From assembly GCA_948688495.1 (NCBI GenBank), contig CAPQSW010000046.1, positions 1 to 20,007 on the forward strand: 20,007 bases of DNA, in the 5' to 3' direction. The notes beneath the pieces are model-generated. The model made no database searches. It worked only from the letters and a program-made list of their open reading frames with translations, and was not told the origin of the DNA. Shown here piece by piece: positions 6,979-14,183 of this stretch. Origin of the DNA: an uncultured Lachnospiraceae bacterium (lineage in GTDB: Bacteria; Bacillota; Clostridia; Lachnospirales; Lachnospiraceae). The first letter of the stretch is position 1; each line of letters opens with the position of its first letter. A program made the translations under genes and the position numbers.

Positions 6979-7962
6979 TCACACCACTTTATACAGTTCA
7001 TCTACCTTCGGCGGTTCTAAATACCGCTTTTCATCCTCATTGAAAAGCACTCGGTCATTGCCTGCCGTCGCCTTTCCTATCACTGCAGCATGGATTCCCG
7101 CCTTCCCAAGCTCTCGTATCAATGTATTCCCATCCGGGGACGCCATCAACATACATCCGCTGGAAATCAGTTCATACGGATTGATGCCATACATTTCACA
7201 CACTTCTATGGTTTCCTGTTTTACTGGTATTTTCTTTAAATCAATTTCAAGTCCAACGCCAGAACTCTCTGCCATTTCCCAAAGCGCACCAAAGATTCCA
7301 CCCTCGGTTACATCATGCATAGCGCTGACGCCGGACCGTACGGCGACTGTCGCCTCTGGAAGAACGGACAGATATTCATCAAACCGCTGTGCCGCCCTGA
7401 CAAGATCCAGAGGATAACGTCTTAAAAGTTCATCCTCTTTCTCCTTTGCAATTATGGACGTTCCCTCCAATGCAATCCATTTGGTGGCAAGAATATCATC
7501 CCCGGGAGCCGCTCCTGCAGTGCTAACCAGCTTTCCCGCCTTTGCCTTACCAACCCCGCAGACATTGATCAGCGGCTGACTCACCGCTTTTGTGACCTCC
7601 GTATGGCCTCCCATAACCTGTACGTTTACTTCGGCACAAACAGATTCAATCTGACCCATCATTTTCTTTAAGTCTGCCTCGTCGGCAGATTCCGGAAGAA
7701 GTATTGTCAACATGACCCCTATGGGTTCTGCCCCGGAACTTGCAAGATCATTCATCGTAATGTGGATGGCAAGATGCCCAATATCCGTCGCTGTTCCTGT
7801 GATGGGATCCGTAGAAACTACAAATATCTCGTTCTCTGCAAGCTTCACTGCTGCACAGTCTTCTCCTACTCCCGCTCCCAAAAGCACTTCCTCACGCTTC
7901 GTATGGATTTGTTTAAATACAGAGCGTTTTAAAACACTCTCCGGTATCTTGCCAATCTTCAT
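6979..7962 (-). CDS. AIR synthase/HypE-like ATP-binding protein
   Basis: The 327-aa product belongs to the PurM/HypE/SelD/ThiL ATP-binding superfamily. Motifs include GEDCAAV (33-39), STDPITGT (50-57), NDLASSGAEP (71-80), MGGHTEVT (117-124) and HDVTEGGIFGAL (216-227). The overall layout is closest to HypE-like AIR synthases. Canonical HypE ends in a cysteine that is carbamoylated and dehydrated to a thiocyanate; this protein ends ELYKVV and lacks it, so it is probably not a genuine hydrogenase maturation factor. GGGAGGAG precedes the ATG. It is the first gene of the operon leading to the Lrp regulator, aminotransferase, trmL and the ECF genes. The substrate is unknown. Confidence 0.85.
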   Translation of the reverse strand: MKIGKIPESVLKRSVFKQIHTKREEVLLGAGVGEDCAAVKLAENEIFVVSTDPITGTATDIGHLAIHITMNDLASSGAEPIGVMLTILLPESADEADLKKMMGQIESVCAEVNVQVMGGHTEVTKAVSQPLINVCGVGKAKAGKLVSTAGAAPGDDILATKWIALEGTSIIAKEKEDELLRRYPLDLVRAAQRFDEYLSVLPEATVAVRSGVSAMHDVTEGGIFGALWEMAESSGVGLEIDLKKIPVKQETIEVCEMYGINPYELISSGCMLMASPDGNTLIRELGKAGIHAAVIGKATAGNDRVLFNEDEKRYLEPPKVDELYKVV

Positions 7963-7986
7963 CTATAATTGTTCTCCTCCCGCATG

Positions 7987-8014
7987 TGTATATATATTTT
8001 TAAGGCTGTTCCAA
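7987..8014 (-). promoter_or_regulatory. Candidate promoter for the AIR synthase-to-truA operon
   Basis: The minus strand has TTGGAA (8009-8014), a 16-nt spacer and TATACA (7987-7992) about 25 nt upstream of the HypE-like start codon. It overlaps the stem-loop at 8001-8030. It is the best match in the short gap, but both hexamers depart from consensus. The operon could instead be read through from vanW. Confidence 0.3.
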
Positions 8015-8030
8015 TGCTGAAACAGCCTTA
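8001..8030 (-). terminator. Stem-loop after the vanW-family gene
   Basis: A perfect 10-bp inverted repeat, TAAGGCTGTT and AACAGCCTTA, encloses a 10-nt loop 14 nt after the VanW-family stop codon. The minus strand continues with AAAATATATA rather than a T-tract, so this is an atypical terminator at best. It may be an mRNA 3'-end stabiliser, or an element overlapping the downstream promoter. Confidence 0.45.
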
Positions 8031-8044
8031 CATGCATCTAATGA

Positions 8045-9688
8045 CTACTCGTCCCCGGACTCATCGCCATCCTTCTTGCCATCCTTCTTATCATTGCCTT
8101 CATCCTCTTTGGGCTCATCCTCTTTGGGCTTATCATCCTTTGGTTCTTCATCCCCCGGCTGTGGCTGTGGTTCTTGTTGCTGCTGCTGTTGTTGCTGCGC
8201 CGCCTGTTCAGCAGCCGCTTGCTGTGCCGCCTGCTGCGCCAATGCCGCATCATTCCACTGTGCCGCCGCCGCATCAATTGTAGCCTGATCCTGGGTTGCA
8301 ACCGCAGCATTCATAGCCGCCGATGCCTCTGGATTTGCCGAACCGGTACCCACGACCACAATTCTTGGAGAAGCCTTATAAGTACTCTTGTTAAAGACTT
8401 CACGGCTCTGCTCCACACCGTCAACCTTCACAATCTTCCAAAGCTGTGCCGTATACCCCACATGGGAAGACTGCTTCTGGCTTATATGGCCAATCGGGTC
8501 CCCGGAAGCCTGGTACTGCACACCCGGATCCGTCGTACTCAATGTCTCACTCTCAAAAATCACTTCCCGGTTTGCCGGTCTGGTCTCCTGTCCAAATACA
8601 TTGAAATAAATGACCATATCCTGTGTATATCCCTCAATGTAAATCGGCGCGTCCGTATTATTTATAAATTTTAAATCTTTATAAGTACCTGCAATTGCCG
8701 CGTCTGCGGAGGGGTCTACATAACCCACAATCATAGAATGGTTAAAACGCTCTGTAATCTCGAGCTCCGCACGGATCACTGCATTGTATAAAGTCGTAGA
8801 CACTTGGCAGATTCCGCCGCCGTATGTCTCAACCGTAGTTCCATTTTCATAAGAGCCTGCCAGCTCATATCCATTTTCTGCATCAAAAGGGCTCACTGCC
8901 TCATACACAGAAAATGTATCTCCCGGATAAATAACAGAGCCATTGATCTTTTCTGCGCCATTCCTTACATTCTTGGCACGTCCTGCGCTGGAAGTTCCAA
9001 AAGAAGTATGGAATCCTCCCAGCAGATCCTTCACCTTGGAAAGCTCCGCCTCTGATCCCTTCGGCTCTACTACATCCGCTGCCATTTCAATGGAAGCGGC
9101 CTCCCCCTTCCATTCTTTGGAGAAATAATCCTCCAGGATTTTTGCAGATTCTTCTATGTTAACGCTGACGCCCTGGCTGCCCGGGACAACGGTAAAGGTT
9201 TCATTCTCCCTGGTAAGGCTTCCGTCCTTGGCCTCAGTATTCAATGTCGCGGACTGTTCCTCTAACATCTGGCTGATCTTTTGTCCATCTGCCTTGAAAT
9301 CAAGCTCATATACCTTGTCTTCATTCTCCAAATCCTTCATTGCCTTATAGCGTACAATGAGATTTCCACTCTTTCCAAGCGCTACCGCTTCCTCTGCAAT
9401 CTCAGGATTACCCCAGCTGAGCCCCATCTTTGAAAGGGGAACATCCACACTGTTTGCTCCTGCGCGAAGCGTTACTGTCTGGTTCTGCAAACCGTTCAAA
9501 TACTCCTCCACAGCCGACGCCGCTTCTTCCTGTGTCATTCCGCCTACGGAAATATCTCCAAAATATACACGCTGCGGAATGGTAGATGCCTCATCTGTCT
9601 TTGCACTTACCGGACTCATAACAATTGCTGCCAGCACCAAAGTAAAAAATACTCCCACAACTGGCAGATATCTTTTCCACTTCTTCAT
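8045..9688 (-). CDS. VanW family/peptidoglycan-binding-like exported protein
   Basis: The 547-aa protein begins with a signal sequence or N-terminal anchor (MKKWKRYLPVVGVFFTLVLA, likely cleavage after SPVSA). Next comes a YoaR-type putative peptidoglycan-binding region (about 38-200) with VYFGDISVGGMTQEEA. The VanW core is about 225-370, with NGAEKINGSVIYPGDTFS and GGGICQVSTTLYNAV. A G5-like segment follows (about 385-448, ending RIVVVGTG). The C-terminus is low-complexity: Ala/Gln-rich with eight consecutive Gln (498-505), then an acidic and lysine-rich tail. The exact role of VanW domains is unresolved; despite the name, nothing here indicates vancomycin resistance. AGGAGA precedes the ATG, and it has its own promoter. 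Confidence 0.88.
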   Translation of the reverse strand: MKKWKRYLPVVGVFFTLVLAAIVMSPVSAKTDEASTIPQRVYFGDISVGGMTQEEAASAVEEYLNGLQNQTVTLRAGANSVDVPLSKMGLSWGNPEIAEEAVALGKSGNLIVRYKAMKDLENEDKVYELDFKADGQKISQMLEEQSATLNTEAKDGSLTRENETFTVVPGSQGVSVNIEESAKILEDYFSKEWKGEAASIEMAADVVEPKGSEAELSKVKDLLGGFHTSFGTSSAGRAKNVRNGAEKINGSVIYPGDTFSVYEAVSPFDAENGYELAGSYENGTTVETYGGGICQVSTTLYNAVIRAELEITERFNHSMIVGYVDPSADAAIAGTYKDLKFINNTDAPIYIEGYTQDMVIYFNVFGQETRPANREVIFESETLSTTDPGVQYQASGDPIGHISQKQSSHVGYTAQLWKIVKVDGVEQSREVFNKSTYKASPRIVVVGTGSANPEASAAMNAAVATQDQATIDAAAAQWNDAALAQQAAQQAAAEQAAQQQQQQQQEPQPQPGDEEPKDDKPKEDEPKEDEGNDKKDGKKDGDESGDE

Positions 9689-9734
9689 AATCTATTCTCC
9701 TACTATTCTGCTTCGTTTACACTTTACCTACCTA

Positions 9735-9762
9735 ATTCTAACACAAAAAAACAATTTTTCAA
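9735..9762 (-). promoter_or_regulatory. Promoter for the VanW-family gene
   Basis: The minus strand shows TTGAAA (9757-9762), a 16-nt spacer and TAGAAT (9735-9740). A TG one base upstream of the -10 hexamer gives an extended -10. It lies about 45 nt before the gene start, leaving a short leader. Confidence 0.65.
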
Positions 9763-9784
9763 GATACACAAAGCACGAATTTCG

Positions 9785-9813
9785 TTGACATAAGGCGTCT
9801 CTTTCTGTATATT
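9785..9813 (+). promoter_or_regulatory. Strong plus-strand promoter divergent from vanW
   Basis: TTGACA (9785-9790) and TATATT (9808-9813) are separated by exactly 17 nt on the plus strand. The next convincing plus-strand gene begins at 10036, giving a leader of about 215 nt. That leader is fully antisense to the minus-strand miniprotein gene at 9875-9982. A GTG-initiated 62-codon frame at 9828-10016 has no good ribosome binding site and I do not regard it as a gene. Confidence 0.6.
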
Positions 9814-9874
9814 ATGAACAGGCACAGGTGAATTTTATACATGTTCCCTGCAACGGTGTGGCATTTGAATTTTC

Positions 9875-9982
9875 TCACACAAATGCAGAGAGAAATACAG
9901 AAATTACCATAGATGCAACCAGAATTAATGCCACGACTGCGGCAAAGGTTTTCTTTGTCTTGGGATTATTGAAATTCAACAT
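9875..9982 (-). CDS. 35-aa single-pass membrane miniprotein
   Basis: A short reading frame starts at the ATG at 9980-9982, with GGAGG at 9991-9995 on the minus strand, 8 nt upstream. It encodes 35 residues: a polar, basic start MLNFNNPKTKK, then one continuous hydrophobic helix (TFAAVVALILVASMVISVFL, residues 12-31, plus SAFV), ending at TGA. A near-ideal Shine-Dalgarno, basic N-terminus and helix of membrane-spanning length are unlikely by chance in an intergenic gap. The layout resembles Firmicute miniproteins such as Prli42, which recruits the stressosome in Listeria, but homology is not established. It sits between the VanW-family gene and the divergent 210-aa membrane protein. Function unknown. 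Confidence 0.65.
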   Translation of the reverse strand: MLNFNNPKTKKTFAAVVALILVASMVISVFLSAFV

Positions 9983-10035
9983 AACACTTACCTCCATATT
10001 GTCATTATTTTATTAATAGAAAGGACTTTCTTCAT

Positions 10036-10668
10036 ATGATGTTTCATACATTTTATTATGTCCTCATTGGATGGACGCTTATCTTTATTGTAGTTGTATC
10101 CTACAAACGTTTCAAAGCAAACATGAAGAACCAGGAAGCCGAAGATAAATTCTGGAAGCGTGAAAATGCTGCCAATCTTACCCGCAAACAGGATATTTCC
10201 CAGCTCGATTATGTGGATTTTTCAAACGTATCCCTTCCTTTTGCACTGTTTGAGGACGACCTTTTAAAAGAATGCGAAAACGAGGTCCTCAATTTAAAGG
10301 ATAAGAGAATCCTGAACCTTACAGGACTCAGCAATACGGATTTAAAGATGAAGTATGGTCCCGCCAACCTTCCTCTTTTAACACAGTATGACCAGAATTT
10401 TACACTTCTGGTTCGTACCCTGAATACCTGGGGAAACCGTCTAAATGAGCTCTCCCACACCAAAGAGGCTATCTGCGTCCTCGCCTTTGCCGCATCCATC
10501 GGAAGCGACATCAAGGCCACCTGGTCTCTTTTGGCTGAGCTTTATGCCGCAAACGGAGATACTACCCGGATTCAGGAATTAAAAGACTCTGCCGCCAGCC
10601 TAAATTCGCTCATGAGAGAACCCATTCTCACTATGCTTGACGGCTACTTAACCGGAATCCTGCCATAG
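10036..10668 (+). CDS. Membrane-anchored protein of unknown function
   Basis: I do not recognise a named family for this 210-aa protein. One N-terminal transmembrane helix (about residues 5-22, TFYYVLIGWTLIFIVVVS) is followed by a basic KRFKANMKNQ stretch, implying a cytoplasmic body. Residues about 40-135 are mixed polar with no clear motif. Residues 140-190 (KEAICVLAFAASIGSDIK, then WSLLAELYAANGDTTRIQEL) look like a TPR-type helical hairpin, suggesting protein-protein contacts. GAAAGGA (10019-10025) lies 10 nt before the first ATG; the next codon is also ATG. Its 3' end overlaps the convergent radical SAM-exonuclease gene by 25 bp. A good promoter lies about 215 nt upstream. Confidence 0.82.
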   Translation: MMFHTFYYVLIGWTLIFIVVVSYKRFKANMKNQEAEDKFWKRENAANLTRKQDISQLDYVDFSNVSLPFALFEDDLLKECENEVLNLKDKRILNLTGLSNTDLKMKYGPANLPLLTQYDQNFTLLVRTLNTWGNRLNELSHTKEAICVLAFAASIGSDIKATWSLLAELYAANGDTTRIQELKDSAASLNSLMREPILTMLDGYLTGILP

Positions 10669-13058
10669 GCGGATATAATTTTATCCGTAATCCGGGACGC
10701 CTCACTTCTCGTCAGGCTTTCTAATTCCCAGCCAAGTTTTATTTTATGATATTCTGTCAATTCTTTCAAGTGTCTTTTTTGTCTCTCGCTTGCCGGCTGC
10801 TGCTTTTTCACCTTGTAATGCAGCGGCCTTGCCAGGAATGCATCCGGCTCCTGGCTCCAAAACCGTTCCCATAGATACGTCAGCAGCTTCTCTGTCGCCA
10901 GCGCATCATCCAGGGCACGGTGCTTTCTGTCACGTGCAATAGCAAGAAATTCACATAGATAATCTAAAGATTTACTCTCTGCATCAGGCAGAAATTTCCG
11001 CGCCAGTTTCAGCGTGTCAATCCCATCCTTTTCTATTTGAATGCCTTGGTTTGCTGCCGCCTGTTTTAAAAAACTATAATCAAAAATCAAATTATGCCCC
11101 GACAGCGGCAGATCTTCTGCAAACGCAAAAAACGCTCCGACAGCCTCCTCACAGCTGCATCCCTGGCACGCCATTTCATCTGTAATCCCGGTAAGCGCTG
11201 TAATATCCTTGGATAATGCCATCCTCGGATTTATTATGCGCTGAAACGTTCCGGTAATTTCCCCCTGCTCCACCTTAACCGCGCCAATTTCCAGAATACG
11301 GTCCCTCCTGGGGTTTAACCCTGTCATCTCCAAATCTACGACCACATAGGCATCCCGGATGCGTCCTGCCTGCGCCTGGTTTGTCAATGGATTTCTCTGC
11401 TCGTAGGAAAATAGGAAAAACTGCCGCCGGCTTTGCCTCTCTGGATAATCCTCCAATGTTCCTGCCCTAAGAATTTTTTCCATATCATACCAGAACCCTT
11501 CCAGATGCATGCGTTTGCCCTTCACACAGTATCTTCTTGACATTTTCTGAAACTCCGACATGGGCGGCGCCCAGGCAGGACGGCTTTTCATGTTCTCCCG
11601 ATAGTACAAATCAAAGGTTAATGCCTCCTGATATAAATCACGGTGTATGGGGTCCTTTTCTTCCAGGTATTCCAGCAGAATTTCACAACGGCGGAGCCTT
11701 GAGTGGCTCATGGCAAACAGGCCCCTGCATTCATAAAATTCCCCAAGCTCTAAAAATAGGTCAAACGGATGTCCCTTCACAAGCTCCAGTACCTTGACTG
11801 TCATTTCAAACTGTCCGCTGTTGTAATAAACCTCCAGCATTTCTTCCACCAGTTTTATCTTCAATACTTCTTCATAGGACAGCCAGTCTGTGCGCATGAC
11901 TTCGTACGACGGATATTCCCGGTAAACCAAACCATATTCCCTCTGATGCTCATAAATATAGGAGCCTTTAAGTACCTTCAAAAACCCGAGCTGGAGCTGC
12001 TGCGGTTTCATGTCATATACCTGCCGGAAGGACTCTTTAAAAGTGTTAAAGTCTTCCTCCGGCAAACCCGCAATCAAATCCAAATGCTGATGGATGTTCC
12101 CAGCCCCCTGTATCCGTGCAACCACTTCCTTGAGGCGTGCCAAATCCATACTCCGGTGAATCCTTCGTATTGTGGGTTCATGGGTGGACTGCACCCCGAT
12201 TTCTAACTGAATCAAACCTGGCCGCAGGGATGTAAGCAGCACAAGTTCTTCCTCTGTCAGCAAATCCGCTGAAATCTCAAAATGGAAATTTGTCACACCG
12301 TTATCATGCTCTTTCAGATAACTCCAGATGTACAGGGCGTGTGCATGGTTACAGTTAAATGTCCGGTCCACAAATTTTACCTGTGGCACCTCATGGTCAA
12401 GAAAAAACTGCAATTCCTTTTCCACCAGTGCAAGAGAACGGAAGCGCAGTCCTCTCTCAACGGAGGAAAGGCAATAGCTGCAGGAAAACGGACAACCCCG
12501 ACTGGTCTCATAATAGATAATCCGGTTCTCAAAATCCTTTAAATTCCCATAGCAGAACGGCAGCTCATCCATAAGGAGCAGCTCCCTTGCAGGCGTGTGC
12601 ACAATGGTCCCTTGCTTATTCCGAAAGACCAGGCCGCCGATTTCAGAAAGTCCTTCCATATCTGCCGTACCATCCACATAAAAACCGCACAGCTGCCGGA
12701 AGACTGCCTCCCCTTCTCCCACCATCACCCCCGTAACCATAGGATAATCCTCAAGAAACTTTTCCGCCTCATAAGACACTTCCGGCCCTCCGGTCCAAAT
12801 AGGAACTTCGGGGGCAAGCTTGTGAATCTCTGTCACCAGCTCCTGTACATAACGGAAATTCCAGATATAACAGGAAAAGCATACCACGTTTGGCTTTTGC
12901 TTATAGATTTCCTGCAGAATATAATCTGTCCGGTGATTGATCGTATATTCCAGAAGACGAATATGCTTCTGGTACTCGGCAGCGTAAGCCTTCAGACTGT
13001 ATACCGCCAGGTTTGAATGGATATATTTTGCATTAATTGCGACTAATAAAATATTCAT
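10644..13058 (-). CDS. B12-binding radical SAM (DUF4080) protein fused to a DEDDh exonuclease
   Basis: One uninterrupted 804-aa frame joins two enzyme types. Residues 1-130 are a B12-binding-like Rossmann region (MNILLVAINAKYIHSNLAVY onward, with WTGGPEVSYEAEKFL). Residues 175-400 are a radical SAM core with the [4Fe-4S] cluster motif Cys189-x3-Cys193-x2-Cys196 in SRGCPFSCSYC. Residues about 400-545 fit the DUF4080 region. Residues 570-730 are a DEDDh 3'-5' exonuclease with Asp575 and Glu577 (VVVDLEMTG), Asp660 (GHNLIFD), and His713 and Asp718 (HRALDD). The last 60 residues (ASERQKRHLKELTEYHKIKL, then LTRSEASRITDKIISAYGRI) resemble the short helical tail found on some clostridial exonucleases. 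AAAGGA precedes the ATG. It is divergent from arsR and overlaps the convergent 210-aa protein gene by 25 bp. Confidence 0.9.
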   Translation of the reverse strand: MNILLVAINAKYIHSNLAVYSLKAYAAEYQKHIRLLEYTINHRTDYILQEIYKQKPNVVCFSCYIWNFRYVQELVTEIHKLAPEVPIWTGGPEVSYEAEKFLEDYPMVTGVMVGEGEAVFRQLCGFYVDGTADMEGLSEIGGLVFRNKQGTIVHTPARELLLMDELPFCYGNLKDFENRIIYYETSRGCPFSCSYCLSSVERGLRFRSLALVEKELQFFLDHEVPQVKFVDRTFNCNHAHALYIWSYLKEHDNGVTNFHFEISADLLTEEELVLLTSLRPGLIQLEIGVQSTHEPTIRRIHRSMDLARLKEVVARIQGAGNIHQHLDLIAGLPEEDFNTFKESFRQVYDMKPQQLQLGFLKVLKGSYIYEHQREYGLVYREYPSYEVMRTDWLSYEEVLKIKLVEEMLEVYYNSGQFEMTVKVLELVKGHPFDLFLELGEFYECRGLFAMSHSRLRRCEILLEYLEEKDPIHRDLYQEALTFDLYYRENMKSRPAWAPPMSEFQKMSRRYCVKGKRMHLEGFWYDMEKILRAGTLEDYPERQSRRQFFLFSYEQRNPLTNQAQAGRIRDAYVVVDLEMTGLNPRRDRILEIGAVKVEQGEITGTFQRIINPRMALSKDITALTGITDEMACQGCSCEEAVGAFFAFAEDLPLSGHNLIFDYSFLKQAAANQGIQIEKDGIDTLKLARKFLPDAESKSLDYLCEFLAIARDRKHRALDDALATEKLLTYLWERFWSQEPDAFLARPLHYKVKKQQPASERQKRHLKELTEYHKIKLGWELESLTRSEASRITDKIISAYGRIPVK

Positions 13059-13072
13059 GGTTTTCTATCCTT

Positions 13073-13101
13073 TTGACAGTTTTTTCTTTGTGTGATAGAG
13101 T
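13073..13101 (+). promoter_or_regulatory. Promoter for the ArsR-family regulator
   Basis: TTGACA (13073-13078) is followed by 17 nt and TAGAGT (13096-13101), about 33 nt before the ATG at 13135. It lies in the 76-bp region shared with the divergent radical SAM gene. I see no clear inverted repeat that would mark an ArsR operator. Confidence 0.6.
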
Positions 13102-13134
13102 ATTAGTAACATTTCAGGAAAAGAAGGTCCTCAT

Positions 13135-13416
13135 ATGAATCAAAACGAATTTGAACAATTAGCAGAACTATTTAAAATATTCGGAACTCCGACCCGGCTC
13201 CAGATTCTATACGCTCTGGTTGATGAAGAAAAATGTGTCTACGATATTGCCAGGGAACTTAACATGTCCCAAAGCGCCATTTCACATCAGCTCAGCATCC
13301 TCAAGCAGAACCGTCTAGTCAAGAACCGCCGGGAAGGCAAGACGATTTACTATTCCCTTCTGGATTCACATGTGCTTACTATTATCGCCCAGGGACTGGA
13401 CCATATACGAGAATGA
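13135..13416 (+). CDS. ArsR/SmtB family metal-responsive-type repressor
   Basis: The 93-aa protein is a winged helix-turn-helix of standard ArsR/SmtB size. The recognition region is CVYDIARELNMSQSAISHQL, followed by the wing GKTIYYSLL. At the C-terminus Asp77, His79, His90 and Glu93 have the spacing D-x-H-x10-H-x2-E. This equals the alpha-5 zinc-site spacing of CzrA/SmtB-type sensors (D-x-H-x10-H-x2-H), with Glu in place of the last His. That points to sensing of Zn or a similar ion, by inference. These regulators usually sit beside a metal efflux gene; none is present here. GAAGG precedes the start. It has its own promoter and terminator, so it is monocistronic. Confidence 0.92.
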   Translation: MNQNEFEQLAELFKIFGTPTRLQILYALVDEEKCVYDIARELNMSQSAISHQLSILKQNRLVKNRREGKTIYYSLLDSHVLTIIAQGLDHIRE

Positions 13417-13419
13417 ATG

Positions 13420-13461
13420 ATCCGGAAAGCCTGCATACAGGTTTTCCGGATAATTGCTTTT
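13420..13461 (+). terminator. Intrinsic terminator of the ArsR-family gene
   Basis: ATCCGGAAAGCCTG (13420-13433) pairs with CAGGTTTTCCGGAT (13438-13451) over 14 bp with one G-U pair and a CATA loop, starting 3 nt after the stop codon. It is followed by AATTGCTTTT, a short T-rich tract. The stem could also insulate the degraded gene region beyond it. Confidence 0.88.
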
Positions 13462-13483
13462 CAAGGTCAATCTCTCCTAATAG

Positions 13484-14158
13484 CTACTTTGTCCTAATTT
13501 TTTTGCTCTTACTCCAGCCAGAGACATATTTGGCCTTTCCAACCATCTTATAGGTACGGATTCTCACATAATAATTCTTCTTTGCCTTCAACCCCGTCAC
13601 TTTTTTACCGGATATCTTTGCTTTCGCCACTTTTTTCGTCTTGGGCTTTTAGAATTTACTGCTCGTGGAATACCTTTGGTAAGTTCCAATTTTCTTCCTG
13701 CCAGATGACCGGGTGACACTGTAATAGGCAGGAGAAATCTTCTTGGCATTCTTATCATATACCGTCACCCCAGGTTTCACGATGTTATATCAATTTCCAC
13801 CGTTACCAAACAGCATGTAGGACTCTCCACTTTCTTCATCCGTATAAATTGCCGGATCGATTGCCTGTGATACTTCTGATTTTCCCCCTTCGTGCTTTCA
13901 CACTCGCCGCGGATAGTGATCAGTGTCTCATTATCCCAGTTCACCAGCTCCTTAGAATGCCTGGTGGCAATACTGGTATTGGCGCCCCAAAGATACGCCC
14001 TTTGTTTGTCAATTCCTGCGTCTTATCTCCTCCCTTTAAATCCGTCGCCAGCATATAATAGCCGCCACCCTGTCCCTTGATAATATAGGGATCGCGCGCC
14101 ACCTTCCTGCCGACCGTCTGGATAACAACTGGCCTGTTCCCGTTTAACGCCGTATACA
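13484..14158 (-). pseudogene. Decayed GH43 enzyme with Ig-like and FN3-like tail
   Basis: Joining frames on the minus strand gives a remnant of a secreted glycosidase. It begins abruptly at YTALNGNRPVVIQ, then shows the GH43-like ARDPYIIKGQGGGYYMLATD and, after a one-base gain near 13983-13987, GANTSIATRHSKELVNW. After a one-base loss in the run of five C (13884-13888) it reads SQAIDPAIYTDEESGESYML. The same frame then meets TGA (13790-13792), continues through an Ig-like stretch (KPGVTVYDKNAKKISPAYYS), meets TAA (13649-13651), and ends as an FN3-like module (YYVRIRTYKMVGKAKYVSGW). The 5' half, much of the GH43 domain and the signal peptide are missing. It lies directly downstream of the intact GH43 gene, and is probably the residue of a third GH43 gene reduced by deletion and frameshift. 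Confidence 0.8.
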
Positions 14159-14183
14159 GAATGGGGCAGAACCTGCCCCATTC
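14159..14183 (-). terminator. Stem-loop after the large GH43 gene
   Basis: GAATGGGGCAG and CTGCCCCATTC form a perfect 11-bp stem with a 3-nt loop, 15 nt after the stop codon of the large GH43 gene. No T-tract follows on the minus strand (TGTATACGGCG comes next, already pseudogene sequence). The original downstream tract may have been lost when the pseudogene was truncated at this point. Confidence 0.6.

Noticed and set aside
8174..8674. 166-codon plus-strand Leu/Arg-rich frame
   Set aside because: It is antisense to the VanW-family gene, and its leucine-rich start is just the complement of the glutamine tract.
8045..9688. Vancomycin-resistance gene
   Set aside because: The VanW domain is widespread in clostridial envelope proteins. 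No vanA/B-type ligase, vanH, vanX or vanRS genes are present.
9828..10016. 62-codon plus-strand frame opposite the miniprotein
   Set aside because: It would start at GTG only a few bases after the predicted transcription start without a ribosome binding site; the minus-strand frame has far better signals.
13484..14158. Programmed frameshifting in the GH43 remnant
   Set aside because: Besides two frameshifts there are two in-frame stops, a missing 5' end and an internal loss, which together indicate decay rather than recoding.
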